DNA of 64,000 bases from Campylobacter ureolyticus. GTDB taxonomy: Bacteria; Campylobacterota; Campylobacteria; Campylobacterales; Campylobacteraceae. The notes under the pieces were generated by a model. It was not told where the DNA came from, made no database searches, and was given only the letters and a program-made list of their open reading frames with translations. Of this stretch, positions 51,600 to 61,010 are shown piece after piece. Every line of letters begins with the position of its first letter. Positions within the stretch are counted from its first letter, which is position 1. The translations under genes were made by a program, and so were the position numbers. The stretch covers positions 806,001-870,000 of the forward strand of contig NZ_CP053832.1 of NCBI RefSeq assembly GCF_013372225.1. Reading direction: 5' to 3'.

Positions 51600-53168
51600 A
51601 TGCTAAAGTTAAAAAGTAAAGAGACGAAAGTCAAAAAGAAAAAGCAAAAAGCTGAAAAAGGTTCAACAACTATCGTTACAATTGATAGAATAAATGAACA
51701 AACTTTCGGTTTTGCTGGCAACGAAGTTTTTCACTATGAGCGCATCAAAAAAGGTGCTAAAAATGAGTTTTATATAACTTATTTACCATACAAAGATATT
51801 TTAACAACTACTGTAGAAGTTAGTAGATCTACACCAGATGATGAAGTAATTGATGCAATCACCATCAAAACTTATGAGGATTTGTCATTAAATCCAGATG
51901 ATGATTTTAAGATAACCTATCTTGAATCGGATATGAGTGATAATGACAATAGAATATATAATGTTTTTGTTGTAAATAACTCTATTTTAAGAAGCGATCT
52001 TTCATATATAGCTGAGAATACAAAGTATATTGACTATGTTGCAAAAGCACCATTTTTGATGTATTCACTATATAAAAGAAATATACTTCCATCCAACACA
52101 GTGGATTGTTTTATTTACTTCCAAGAGGAAGATGCATTTTTAGTTATCTATCAAAATGGAAAATATTTGGATTCAAGATCTCTTAGATATAACTTGAAAT
52201 TTATTTGGGATAAATTTGTAGAGTTAAGCGGTGATAGGATTGACATAAATGATTTTTATTCAATGCTTTCAAAAGATGGTCTAATTAGTGAAAATGCAAT
52301 AGATAGTGATAATCTAATACAAGTTTTTGATGAGATATTTTTATATATAAGTGATATACTAACAAGTATTACAAAGGTAAATAAAATATCTCTTGATAAT
52401 GTTTTTTTCAGTACTGACATAGGAAACATTAAAGGAAGTGAAGAATTTATTACTGAAAGACTTGGAGTAGAACCAAAACCTTTTGATTTTAATATAGCAA
52501 TAAATCAAAAAGATTTTGAAGATTTAACTCAACTTGATATTTTAATGATGCTTACAGCAAAAGAGTATCTTATAAATAAAGATGATGAATATAACTATTC
52601 TACATTTTTAAGACCACCACCACTAGCTCAAAGACCTGTTGGAAAGCTAATTGGTGTTGGAGTTGCCGCATTAATAGCAATTCTTGCATATCCTGCATAT
52701 CAATATGCACATGGTTTTTACAATCAAAAGCTAACTGAGAAAAAGGAAATTGAATATGCTCAAAAAGATAAAGAGAAAGAAAGAATTGAGTCTGCTTTAG
52801 CAAACTTGCAAGATCAAATAAACCAAAAAAGAGAAGAAATTACAGCTGAGCAGAAAATTTTAAAAGAAAGATCTGATCTTTTAACAGCCATGTATAATAA
52901 AAAAGTTGAATACCCTATGAAAAGTAAAGCTATATTTGATATGACAAATATGATAAATAAACAAAGTGGTGAGCTAGTAGCTATTCACAATATAGATGAG
53001 AACTTAACATTTGAGGTAAGAACTGAAACTGAGAAAAAAATGACTGAACTTTTAAAAGCTATAAGTAATACAAAGGGTTATAATGTTGACACTAAACTTA
53101 TACTTTTAGATGAAAATAATCAAACAATTGCTTATGAAAGTAATGTCAGTGTGGAGATGAAAAAATGA
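51600..53168 (+). CDS. GspL/PilM-PilN-like inner-membrane protein of the DNA-uptake system
   Basis: A 522-aa bitopic protein. A Lys-rich start (KLKSKETKVKKKKQK) precedes a cytoplasmic actin-like/PilM-type region (~25-335), a proline-containing linker (FLRPPPLAQRPVG), one span (~355-373), a coiled coil (~385-430) and a PilN/GspL-like periplasmic domain. This is how a fused PilM-PilN or GspL looks. It heads the eight-gene transformation/type II secretion-like cluster and overlaps the next gene by ATGA. Assignment is by architecture and position, not by a conserved motif. Confidence 0.7.
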   Translation: MLKLKSKETKVKKKKQKAEKGSTTIVTIDRINEQTFGFAGNEVFHYERIKKGAKNEFYITYLPYKDILTTTVEVSRSTPDDEVIDAITIKTYEDLSLNPDDDFKITYLESDMSDNDNRIYNVFVVNNSILRSDLSYIAENTKYIDYVAKAPFLMYSLYKRNILPSNTVDCFIYFQEEDAFLVIYQNGKYLDSRSLRYNLKFIWDKFVELSGDRIDINDFYSMLSKDGLISENAIDSDNLIQVFDEIFLYISDILTSITKVNKISLDNVFFSTDIGNIKGSEEFITERLGVEPKPFDFNIAINQKDFEDLTQLDILMMLTAKEYLINKDDEYNYSTFLRPPPLAQRPVGKLIGVGVAALIAILAYPAYQYAHGFYNQKLTEKKEIEYAQKDKEKERIESALANLQDQINQKREEITAEQKILKERSDLLTAMYNKKVEYPMKSKAIFDMTNMINKQSGELVAIHNIDENLTFEVRTETEKKMTELLKAISNTKGYNVDTKLILLDENNQTIAYESNVSVEMKK

Positions 53169-54187
53169 AAGAAAATTATTTAGATAAAATTGATAACGCA
53201 CTGTTATCCAAGCAGCAAAATGAAGTTCAAATGATAAATTTGGGATTAGCTGTTGTTGTCTTATTATTTGGATATTTGCTTGCTTTTGGGCCTGCTCAAG
53301 ATTATTTTGATGCAAAACAAAGTGCTTTGGATAATGTTGAAAAAAAGCTAGATGAAGTAAATAAATATCTTAAGAATAATAATGATACTACAATAGCTCA
53401 ATATGAAAATACATTAAGACAAGAAGATGATAATCTTAAATATGTTCGAGCTCAAAACGATTATTTTGATAACAAATTGAGAGAGCTTTCTTATATTACA
53501 TATAATGAAAAAAATTGGGCTAAATTTCTAGATTTTTTAACAACTGCTGCTAAAGAAAATAATATAAAGGTTTTTTCATTAGAAAGCAAGAATCTAAAAG
53601 TTGTTGAAAAAGAAGTTCAGCCTATGCTTGATGTCTCTTTAAATATGGAAGGTGGCTTTCATAATGTTTTAAAATATATAAATTCCATAGAAGAGTCGGA
53701 AATGGTTGTTGATTTAAATGGAATGGATATAAACTCAACATTACCAAATTTAATCGGTGGTAATATCAAGATTTCTGTATGGGGGGATGAAATATCAATG
53801 AAAAAAATATTAATATTAGCTGTTTTGGCAGCTGGAGTTTATGCGGCTCCTGATATGTCAGCATATGAAGATAAATTTAATGCTCTAAGTCAAAAAAGAG
53901 TTGGGCTTAGTGATAAGGATATTTTATCTTTAAAGAGTCCTTTTCCAGTAGAAGATCTTAAAAGTACCATATCGGATGATATAAAAGATACTGACTTGGT
54001 CGGAAAAGAACTAAATGCAATTGTTGCTGATAGGGTTAGAATAAATAAAGATTGGTATAAAATAGGCGATAGTATAGGTACTTTTGAAATAAAGAAAATT
54101 AATGAAAAAAGTGTTATTATTGAAAATGAAAAGAAAAGCTTAGAATTAAAACTAAAACAAGGAAATAAAAATGTCAAAATTAACTAA
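53165..54187 (+). CDS. PilO-like protein fused in frame to a PilP/GspC-like protein
   Basis: A single 340-aa frame with two unlike halves. Residues 1-211 are PilO/GspM-like: one span (INLGLAVVVLLFGYLLAFGP), a coiled coil and an alpha/beta domain. From Met212 (ATG 53798) a complete signal peptide begins (MKKILILAVLAAGVYAAP), followed by a 110-residue acidic/beta part ending in a GspC/PilP HR-like segment (ELNAIVADRVRINKDWYKIGD; IGTFEIKKINEKSVIIEN). The junction contains a G6 run (53781-53786). With five Gs the first half would stop in an ATGA overlap with ATG 53798. Two proteins are probably made by internal initiation. Confidence 0.75.
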   Translation: MKENYLDKIDNALLSKQQNEVQMINLGLAVVVLLFGYLLAFGPAQDYFDAKQSALDNVEKKLDEVNKYLKNNNDTTIAQYENTLRQEDDNLKYVRAQNDYFDNKLRELSYITYNEKNWAKFLDFLTTAAKENNIKVFSLESKNLKVVEKEVQPMLDVSLNMEGGFHNVLKYINSIEESEMVVDLNGMDINSTLPNLIGGNIKISVWGDEISMKKILILAVLAAGVYAAPDMSAYEDKFNALSQKRVGLSDKDILSLKSPFPVEDLKSTISDDIKDTDLVGKELNAIVADRVRINKDWYKIGDSIGTFEIKKINEKSVIIENEKKSLELKLKQGNKNVKIN

Positions 54188-55730
54188 AAAATTAGCTTTA
54201 TCACTGATTTTAGCTTTGGGTTTATCAACAGGGTTAAATGCTTCTACTTGCGATAAGAGAGCTTTTAATATCTCCATTACAGATACTGTAACTTTAAATG
54301 ATATATTAACTCAACTTTCCGATACATGTAATTTTAGTATAGTTGCTAAAGATGCTATTGCAGCAGAAGCATTAAAGAAAGAGTTAGCTGGTGTTAGTAT
54401 TAAAAATTTATCTCTAAGAGAGGTTTTTAATATTTTAATAAACGAAAACAATTTAGGATATGAGTTTAATAATCAAGCTCTTATGGTTTCAGCTTTACAA
54501 ACTAAAACTTTTAAAATTGATTATATAACAAGTATTAGAGAGGGTAGTGCTATAGTAAGGGCTTCTACAGATTCATCTCCAAAAGAGTTTGATGCTGAAA
54601 GAAATGCGGAAATAATAGATGACAATGTTATAAGAGCTACTGAAAAATTTGATTTCTGGGCAAATGTATCAGATGAGATTACTTATATTTTAAATAATGG
54701 AACTGAAAAATATGAGGCAATTCCTCCAATTATAAATCAAAATGCAGGCTTAGTAACAGTAACAGCTACAAAAGCACAGCTAAAAAGGGTTGATGAGTAT
54801 ATAAAAGAGCTTCAAAGAAGACTTAAAAGACAAGTAATGCTAGATGTAACTATAATTGAAGTTCAGTTAAACAATAGCTATACAAAGGGAATTGATTGGT
54901 CTAAATTTGAACTTGGTTTTAATACATATGTAGATAATAAAAAAACACCTTCTGTGTTTAATTTTGGCAACCCAGCAAATGGTCAACGCACATTAAATAT
55001 AATACCAGATGGGGATGCTAATTCAAAATATGGAACATTAACTTCTCAAGGTTGGAGTGGAAAAGCAAGCACTAGTAATGGTGTCTGGGCAATTGGTGCA
55101 AATTTAAACTTTAACATAAACGGTGCTATAAATTTCCTTGAAACAAAAGGAAAAACAAAAGTTATTTCTAATCCTAAGGTTATGACTTTAAATAATCAGC
55201 AAGCTATTATTACAGTTGGTGATATTTTTAATTATATCTTAATAGAATCAAAAAATTCTTCTGATTCATCTACTACAGTTTCTGAAAATAGAAAAATGTA
55301 TTCTACATTTATTGGAATTTTATTAAATATTACACCTGAAATTTCAGATCAAAATAAAATAATGTTAAGAATAAATCCAAGTTTAAGTGAACTAAAATAC
55401 AAAGAAGATGATAAAAAGCAAGATACTCCAAGAAGTATAGCACCAGATACAAGAGAGAAAAAAGTTTCTACTGTTATAACTGTAAATGACGGTGACACTG
55501 TTATTTTAGGTGGTATGATAGCACAAAGTAAAGATAAGAAAAATACTAATGTTCCAGTTTTAAGTGAAATTCCACTACTTGGAAATTTATTTAAAAGCAC
55601 AGGTGATATTTTATCTACAACAGAGCTTGTATTTATTATAACTCCAAGATTGATGGATAATGCAGGTAAAAATATAGCTGATTCTTTAAAAGACCTAGGT
55701 TATTCAAAATCACTTTATACATATGAATAA
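54171..55730 (+). CDS. ctsD: Secretin of the transformation system
   Basis: A 519-aa outer-membrane secretin. It has a signal peptide (ALSLILALGLSTGLNA), N0-type domain (TVTLNDILTQLSDTCNFSIVAK), N1 repeats (~170-220: VTATKAQLKRVDEYIKELQ) and the secretin core with VMLDVTIIEVQLN, KTKVISNPKVMTLNNQQA, GILLNITPEIS and VILGGMIAQSK...VPVLSEIPLLGNLF. By order it matches CtsD of C. jejuni, needed for DNA uptake. It starts 17 bases inside the preceding gene. Confidence 0.88.
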   Translation: MSKLTKKLALSLILALGLSTGLNASTCDKRAFNISITDTVTLNDILTQLSDTCNFSIVAKDAIAAEALKKELAGVSIKNLSLREVFNILINENNLGYEFNNQALMVSALQTKTFKIDYITSIREGSAIVRASTDSSPKEFDAERNAEIIDDNVIRATEKFDFWANVSDEITYILNNGTEKYEAIPPIINQNAGLVTVTATKAQLKRVDEYIKELQRRLKRQVMLDVTIIEVQLNNSYTKGIDWSKFELGFNTYVDNKKTPSVFNFGNPANGQRTLNIIPDGDANSKYGTLTSQGWSGKASTSNGVWAIGANLNFNINGAINFLETKGKTKVISNPKVMTLNNQQAIITVGDIFNYILIESKNSSDSSTTVSENRKMYSTFIGILLNITPEISDQNKIMLRINPSLSELKYKEDDKKQDTPRSIAPDTREKKVSTVITVNDGDTVILGGMIAQSKDKKNTNVPVLSEIPLLGNLFKSTGDILSTTELVFIITPRLMDNAGKNIADSLKDLGYSKSLYTYE

Positions 55731-56535
55731 TTTTAGTCTAATTAAGGATATTTTTGTCGAGAATGATAATACTAAAGATTTTGTCAATCTCGACAAATCA
55801 AATCTTGCATATCATAAGATTTTAAGTGCTTTACAAAAGCCTTTAAAACTTATTCTTTTTTATGGTAAGCCGGGAACTGGAAAAACTTTTTTACTTTATA
55901 AAATTAAAGAAGATTTAGAAGAAAGAGTAAAAGTAGTTTTTTTTCCACAACCTTTTTTTGATGAAAAAGAATTTTTTCATGAAATGTATTTACAAATTTT
56001 TAATAAAGAGCCAAAAGAGCTTGTAGATAGCTATGAGAGCTTTATGCGTATTTATAAAAACAGTGATTTAAATACTGGCGAGCAGGTAGTAATACTGTTA
56101 GATGAGGCTCAGTTATATCCACCAGTTTTAATAGAAAAAATTCGTCTTATGGCTGACAGCAGACTTTTTAAATTTCTTTTTACAGTACATAAAACAGACG
56201 AGGAAGATGCTTTAGCAAAAGACTATTTTAAAACTAGAATTTGGTCAAGTATAGAGCTTCCTAACTCAACCTTAAGTGAATTAAAGCTTTATATTGAAAA
56301 AAAACTTTTATTTCATAACTTTCATGCTTATTATTATCAGTATAATGATGATAATTTTAATTTAATCTATCATTTAACTGATGGAAATTTAAGGAATTTA
56401 AATAAACTTTTATTTAAAATTTATGAAATTTGTGAATATTATGAAGTAAATAAACCAACAGAAGTTAATGCATCAGGATTTAGTAATAAAATTATTGAAA
56501 TGGCTGCTATTAGTGTAGGACTTATAAATGCTTGA
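55723..56535 (+). CDS. ctsP: ExeA/CtsP-like AAA ATPase
   Basis: A 270-aa soluble ATPase: Walker A LFYGKPGTGKTFLLYKI, Walker B VVILLDEAQLYPPVLIEKI and an AAA lid with LTDGNLRNLNKLLFKIYE. ExeA-type ATPases help place secretins, and in C. jejuni the homologous CtsP is needed for natural transformation. It overlaps the secretin by 8 bases and the next gene by 8 bases. Confidence 0.8.
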   Translation: MNNFSLIKDIFVENDNTKDFVNLDKSNLAYHKILSALQKPLKLILFYGKPGTGKTFLLYKIKEDLEERVKVVFFPQPFFDEKEFFHEMYLQIFNKEPKELVDSYESFMRIYKNSDLNTGEQVVILLDEAQLYPPVLIEKIRLMADSRLFKFLFTVHKTDEEDALAKDYFKTRIWSSIELPNSTLSELKLYIEKKLLFHNFHAYYYQYNDDNFNLIYHLTDGNLRNLNKLLFKIYEICEYYEVNKPTEVNASGFSNKIIEMAAISVGLINA

Positions 56536-57370
56536 ACATTTTGAAATTATAGAATTAGAAGAAAAGTGGAATGAATATAATAAAAATAAAGGAAATTTAT
56601 CTAAAAATTTAGGTTTTAAAAAATCAGTTATTATAGCTTTTTTGACTGCATCAGTTTTTTTAGGCTTAATATTTTGGCTTGTATTTTCTAATAAAAAAGA
56701 AAATATTGAAGTAAAAACTGCACAAACTTCAGTAAAATCCGAAACTTTACCTAGTGTAAAAAGCACAGAAGTTGAAAAAAATAATACCTTAGACAAAAAA
56801 AAATCTAGCGATAAAAGAGGTGAATTAAATTTTAACAATATAGGAATAAACTCTAGTGTTGATGCTGGTGGTTTTATACTAAATAATGCCTATGAGCAAG
56901 AAAAACCAACTGTTTTTAAAGAAGAAAAAACCTTTTCTTCGATACCAAAAGATGAAATAATTGATTTTGGTAATCCTCCAGTGCCTCCACAAACAGTTTC
57001 TAATAGAAATTATACTAAAGTTGAAAACACTCAAAAAAAAGGAAAAGTTATTATAAAAACTGCTCCTTTGAAAGTAGATAAAAACTCTCTTGAAGAGAAA
57101 TTTTATGCGAGCAATGACATACTGTATTCTTTAAAGCTTGCTCAAAATGCTTATGATAATAGAAGATACGATGAAGCTATCAAATGGGCATTAATATCAA
57201 ATGAAATAGATAAAGATAGTGCAAAAAGTTGGATAATCTTTGCAAAAGCAAATTATAAAAAAGGCAATAAACAAGATGCTTTAATAGCTCTTGAAAATTT
57301 TAACTCAAGAGTTTCAAATCCAGAGGTTATAGCTACAATTAAACAGATGAAAAATGGTGATTTAAGATGA
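56528..57370 (+). CDS. Inner-membrane protein with TPR-like C-terminus
   Basis: A 280-aa protein: a ~28-residue cytoplasmic start, one span (SVIIAFLTASVFLGLIFWLVF), a long low-complexity Ser/Lys/Glu linker and a C-terminal helical repeat (~205-265: SLKLAQNAYDNRRYDEAIKWALISNEIDKDSAK) typical of TPRs. Sitting directly after the CtsP-like gene, it may correspond to CtsX, a membrane partner of CtsP, or to an ExeB/GspB-type tether. The identity is inferred from position. Confidence 0.65.
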   Translation: MLEHFEIIELEEKWNEYNKNKGNLSKNLGFKKSVIIAFLTASVFLGLIFWLVFSNKKENIEVKTAQTSVKSETLPSVKSTEVEKNNTLDKKKSSDKRGELNFNNIGINSSVDAGGFILNNAYEQEKPTVFKEEKTFSSIPKDEIIDFGNPPVPPQTVSNRNYTKVENTQKKGKVIIKTAPLKVDKNSLEEKFYASNDILYSLKLAQNAYDNRRYDEAIKWALISNEIDKDSAKSWIIFAKANYKKGNKQDALIALENFNSRVSNPEVIATIKQMKNGDLR

Positions 57371-57906
57371 GAGCTTTAATCTTTTTACATGTTTTTTTAA
57401 GCTTTATTTTTGCTGTTGATATCTATGATATAAAGAATTGGAATGATGCTGGTAGTTATAATAGAATTTGTTCACAAAGTGTTAGGGATTTTTTTACAAA
57501 AACTCAAGACGAGTCAATTGCCAATATTTATGCAAATGCATGTTTAAAAATGGACAAAATAAATGAGTTAATAATTCCTATGGTTATGCTTTATAAAACT
57601 AAAGAATCAAGAGAAAATGCATCTTTATACTCAACTATACTTTTTCAAAAAAAAATGTTATACTTAGCCTTAGTGGATGGGGTAGATATAAGCTATATTA
57701 GAACCCCTAAAGTTAACTATATATTATCAATAGTGTTTGATAAATATGTAGTTGGTGATTATAAAAAAAATGGTGAAGCCTATAGGATGGCTTTAAATGA
57801 TAAGAGCTATTGTGATCTTTTAATAAATGATGAAAACGGTGTTAAGCAACTTGTTGTAGCTATTTATAAAAATGATAAACTAAGCTCAATTAAAAAATAT
57901 TGGTGA
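57367..57906 (+). CDS. Periplasmic hypothetical protein of the transformation cluster
   Basis: A 179-aa protein with a short signal peptide (MRALIFLHVFLSFIFA) and a helical, Lys/Asp/Tyr-rich mature part with three cysteines. No motif is recognised. It overlaps the preceding gene by ATGA and ends 6 bases before ctsE, so it is part of the same operon. Confidence 0.65.
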   Translation: MRALIFLHVFLSFIFAVDIYDIKNWNDAGSYNRICSQSVRDFFTKTQDESIANIYANACLKMDKINELIIPMVMLYKTKESRENASLYSTILFQKKMLYLALVDGVDISYIRTPKVNYILSIVFDKYVVGDYKKNGEAYRMALNDKSYCDLLINDENGVKQLVVAIYKNDKLSSIKKYW

Positions 57907-57912
57907 GTTACT

Positions 57913-59673
57913 ATGAGTACGGCAGAACAGCTTGAAAATCATATTATAAATGTGTTAATTCAGCAACAAATTATATCGCCCGATGCAAAAGAAGAAATTG
58001 CTGAAAAAATGGATATTGGTCTTACTTTAGGTGAGGTTTTAATAGGTGATAATTATGTAAGTGATACGGATTTATCTTTACTTCTTGCTGATGTTTATAG
58101 AAAAGGCAAGATAGCTCTTGAAGAAATCGAAGAAAAATTTTTTATCGGCAAGCAAACTTTTTTAGAAAATTTTGCCAAAAAATATAAAATGGTTTATATT
58201 AATTTAAATGAAATTGATATAGATTACAGAATTTCTGAAAGAGTTTCATTAAATCAGCTTAAAAGGTTTAAGGCTTTACCTGTTAAAGAAGATGATTTAA
58301 ATATCTATGTAGCCTTAAAAGAACCATTTGATATAAACGCTCAAGATAGAGTTCAAGCACTTTTTAATAGAAAGCTTTTAAAAGTAGTTATAAGCGATCC
58401 TGAACAAATAGACAGGTATCTATCAAAAGTTGAACTTGCTGAAAGTATCAAGGGTATTGTTGCTGATATTAGAAAAGAACTTAATAGTGTTGGTGAGGAA
58501 GCTGTAGATAGTAGCAATAGCTCTGGTATTTTAAATTTGATTGAAACTATTGTAAAACAATCAATTAAATTAAAAGGTAGCGATATTCACATTGAACCAA
58601 CTGAGACAAACTGTATCGTAAGAACTAGAATTGATGGAATGCTTAATGAAATTTTTATATTTGATAGAGATATTTATCCACCGCTTGTTTCAAGATTAAA
58701 ACTTTTATCTAATATGGATATAGCAGAAAAAAGAAAACCACAAGATGGTAGATTTTCTTTAAAAGTTGGCGATAAAGAGTATGATTTTCGTATCTCGACT
58801 TTGCCTATTGTAAATGGGGAATCTACAGTTATGAGAATTTTGGATAAATCAAAAGTTCTAATAAGTCTTGATAAACTTGGTATGCATCCTGAAAATTTGA
58901 AAAAATTTAACGCTGCGATGCATGCACCTTATGGTATTATTTTGGTTACTGGTCCTACAGGTAGTGGTAAAACAACTACTTTGTATGCTGCACTTAATGA
59001 TATGAAGAATGTTACAACTAAAATTATTACAGTTGAAGATCCGGTTGAGTATCAGCTAAATATGATTCAACAAGTTCATGTTAATGAAAAAGCAGGACTT
59101 ACATTTGCTAGTGCTCTTAGATCTATTTTACGACAAGACCCTGATGTCATAATGATAGGTGAGATTAGAGATCAAGAAACACTTAGAATTGCTATTCAAT
59201 CAGCCTTAACTGGTCACTTGGTTTTTTCTACACTTCATACCAATGATGCTGTTAGTTCAATACCAAGAATGGTTGATATGGGCATTGAACCATATTTAAT
59301 AAGTGGTGCTATTACAGCTATTGAGGCTCAAAGACTTATTAGAAAACTTTGCCCTAAATGTAAACAACCTATTACTTTACCAAAAAGCATGATGGATAAA
59401 ATAGAAAAGTATTTACCAGAAAATTATTCTTTTTATAAAGCGGTTGGATGTGAAGAGTGTGCAGGTAGTGGATATGTTGGAAGAGAAATGATAAGTGAGG
59501 TTTTGCCTATTAGTGAAAAGTTACAAAGCTTGATAGCATCGGGTTCTACAAAAGAGGAAATGAGTAAAGTTGCCTATGATGAAGGCTTTATTGATATGTT
59601 CCATGACGCCATTATAAGAGCAGCAAAAGGAACTACAAGTATAGAAGAAGTTTATAGGGTGGCTAAAGAGTAA
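57913..59673 (+). CDS. ctsE: GspE/PilB-family secretion ATPase
   Basis: A 586-aa traffic ATPase that would power pseudopilus assembly. N1E-type domain (~1-160), then SDIHIEPTETNCIVRTRIDGML, Walker A VTGPTGSGKTTTLYAAL, the Asp box TVEDPVEY, Walker B DPDVIMIGEIRD, the His box LTGHLVFSTLHTNDA and a zinc tetracysteine (CPKCKQP, CEECAGSG). It is the CtsE equivalent by order. It shares one base with ctsF. Confidence 0.92.
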   Translation: MSTAEQLENHIINVLIQQQIISPDAKEEIAEKMDIGLTLGEVLIGDNYVSDTDLSLLLADVYRKGKIALEEIEEKFFIGKQTFLENFAKKYKMVYINLNEIDIDYRISERVSLNQLKRFKALPVKEDDLNIYVALKEPFDINAQDRVQALFNRKLLKVVISDPEQIDRYLSKVELAESIKGIVADIRKELNSVGEEAVDSSNSSGILNLIETIVKQSIKLKGSDIHIEPTETNCIVRTRIDGMLNEIFIFDRDIYPPLVSRLKLLSNMDIAEKRKPQDGRFSLKVGDKEYDFRISTLPIVNGESTVMRILDKSKVLISLDKLGMHPENLKKFNAAMHAPYGIILVTGPTGSGKTTTLYAALNDMKNVTTKIITVEDPVEYQLNMIQQVHVNEKAGLTFASALRSILRQDPDVIMIGEIRDQETLRIAIQSALTGHLVFSTLHTNDAVSSIPRMVDMGIEPYLISGAITAIEAQRLIRKLCPKCKQPITLPKSMMDKIEKYLPENYSFYKAVGCEECAGSGYVGREMISEVLPISEKLQSLIASGSTKEEMSKVAYDEGFIDMFHDAIIRAAKGTTSIEEVYRVAKE

Positions 59674-60920
59674 TGAAAAATTTTGAAGTTGAATATGTAA
59701 AAGATGGTAAAAGACAAAAAATGTTTGTTAAGGCTGACAATAAAGCATCAGCCCAAAATATAGCAAAAAGACAAAGAAGTGGAACTATCTTAAAAGTTGG
59801 AGAGACAAAAAATGCTCCTGCTAATATTGGTTTAAACGACTTAGCTGCAAATGTCACTAGGCTTTTAGGGGTTGGTGGAAAGATAAAGATTCCACTTATG
59901 GTTGCTTCTGTTAGACAACTTGCAGTTATGACAACCGCTGGAATTTCTATTCATGATAGCATTAAAGAAGTTGCTAATTCAACAGAAGATGCAAGATTAA
60001 AAGAAATTTTTACTTCTATGAGTGATGACTTAAACTCAGGTCTTAGTTTAACTGAAGCATCTAATAAATTTAAACATGAGCTTGGTGATGTTTTTATAGC
60101 CATGGTAAGTCTTGGGGAAAATACGGGTAATATGGCTGAAGCATTGACAAAATTATCAGAAATGATGCAAGAATTGTGGGACAATAAACAAAAATTTAAA
60201 AAAGCTATGCGTTATCCTATCACTATTTTAATAGCATTAGCTGTTGCATTTGTTGTTTTAATGCTTTTTGTTGTTCCTAAATTTAAAGAAATTTTTGATG
60301 AGCTTGGTGCAAATCTTCCACTTCCTACGCGAATTCTTTTTTCTATTGAAAGTGTTTTAAGCAATTATGGCTTATATGTTTTAGGTGGATTGATAGCTAC
60401 AATATTTGGTATAAGATATATGCTTAGAAACAATGACGAGTTTAAAAAAGGTTGGGATAAATATATTTTAAAAGTTTATCTGTTTGGAAAAATCATATTT
60501 TTCTCAACAATGTCAAGATTTACTCTTATTTTTACAGAACTCGTAAGAGCTGGTATCCCAATAGCAGATTCACTCGATACAGCAAATAAAATGGTTGATA
60601 ATCAAACTTTAAAAGTAAAGCTTGGAACTGTTAAAGTCGCAGTTCAGCAAGGTGTTAGCCTAACTGATGCTTTTAGAAATACTGAAGTTTTTGAGAGTAT
60701 GCTTATACAGATGATTAGTGCAGGTGAGCAAAGTGGTAGTTTGGACACTATGCTTAAAAATGTTGCTGATTATTATAAAATGAAATTCAATGATATTATA
60801 GATAATATTTCAAGCTATATAGAACCACTTTTACTATTTTTTATGGCTTGTATGGTATTGCTTCTTGCTCTTGGTATATTTATGCCTATGTGGGATTTGG
60901 GAAGCGCTGTTAAAAACTAA
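59673..60920 (+). CDS. ctsF: GspF/PilC-family inner-membrane platform protein
   Basis: A 415-aa polytopic platform protein. Two T2SSF domains are visible: the first with VASVRQLAVMTTAGISIHDSI and FIAMVSLGENTGNMAEAL, then spans at ~185-205 and ~225-245; the second with RFTLIFTELVRAGIPIADSL and ISAGEQSGSLDTML, then a last span (LLLFFMACMVLLLALGIFMPMW). It would bind CtsE below and pseudopilins in the membrane. It is the last gene of the cluster; no pseudopilin gene is seen in this window. Confidence 0.92.
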   Translation: MKNFEVEYVKDGKRQKMFVKADNKASAQNIAKRQRSGTILKVGETKNAPANIGLNDLAANVTRLLGVGGKIKIPLMVASVRQLAVMTTAGISIHDSIKEVANSTEDARLKEIFTSMSDDLNSGLSLTEASNKFKHELGDVFIAMVSLGENTGNMAEALTKLSEMMQELWDNKQKFKKAMRYPITILIALAVAFVVLMLFVVPKFKEIFDELGANLPLPTRILFSIESVLSNYGLYVLGGLIATIFGIRYMLRNNDEFKKGWDKYILKVYLFGKIIFFSTMSRFTLIFTELVRAGIPIADSLDTANKMVDNQTLKVKLGTVKVAVQQGVSLTDAFRNTEVFESMLIQMISAGEQSGSLDTMLKNVADYYKMKFNDIIDNISSYIEPLLLFFMACMVLLLALGIFMPMWDLGSAVKN

Positions 60921-60923
60921 AAT

Positions 60924-60949
60924 AATTTGGGTAACATTTTACCCAAATT
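60924..60949 (+). terminator. Hairpin terminator after ctsF
   Basis: AATTTGGGTAA (60924-60934) pairs with 60939-60949 around a 4-base loop, 3 bases after the ctsF stop. Confidence 0.65.
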
Positions 60950-61010
60950 CAACCATTTTAAAAGATTATTTCGTTAAAATAGTATTTCATTTTTTTAAAA
61001 GGATTTTACT

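Noticed and set aside
51562-51606. 14-codon GTG frame with a TAGGAG before it, overlapping the start of the GspL-like gene
   Set aside because: Too short and without features; may just reflect the RBS region of the cluster.
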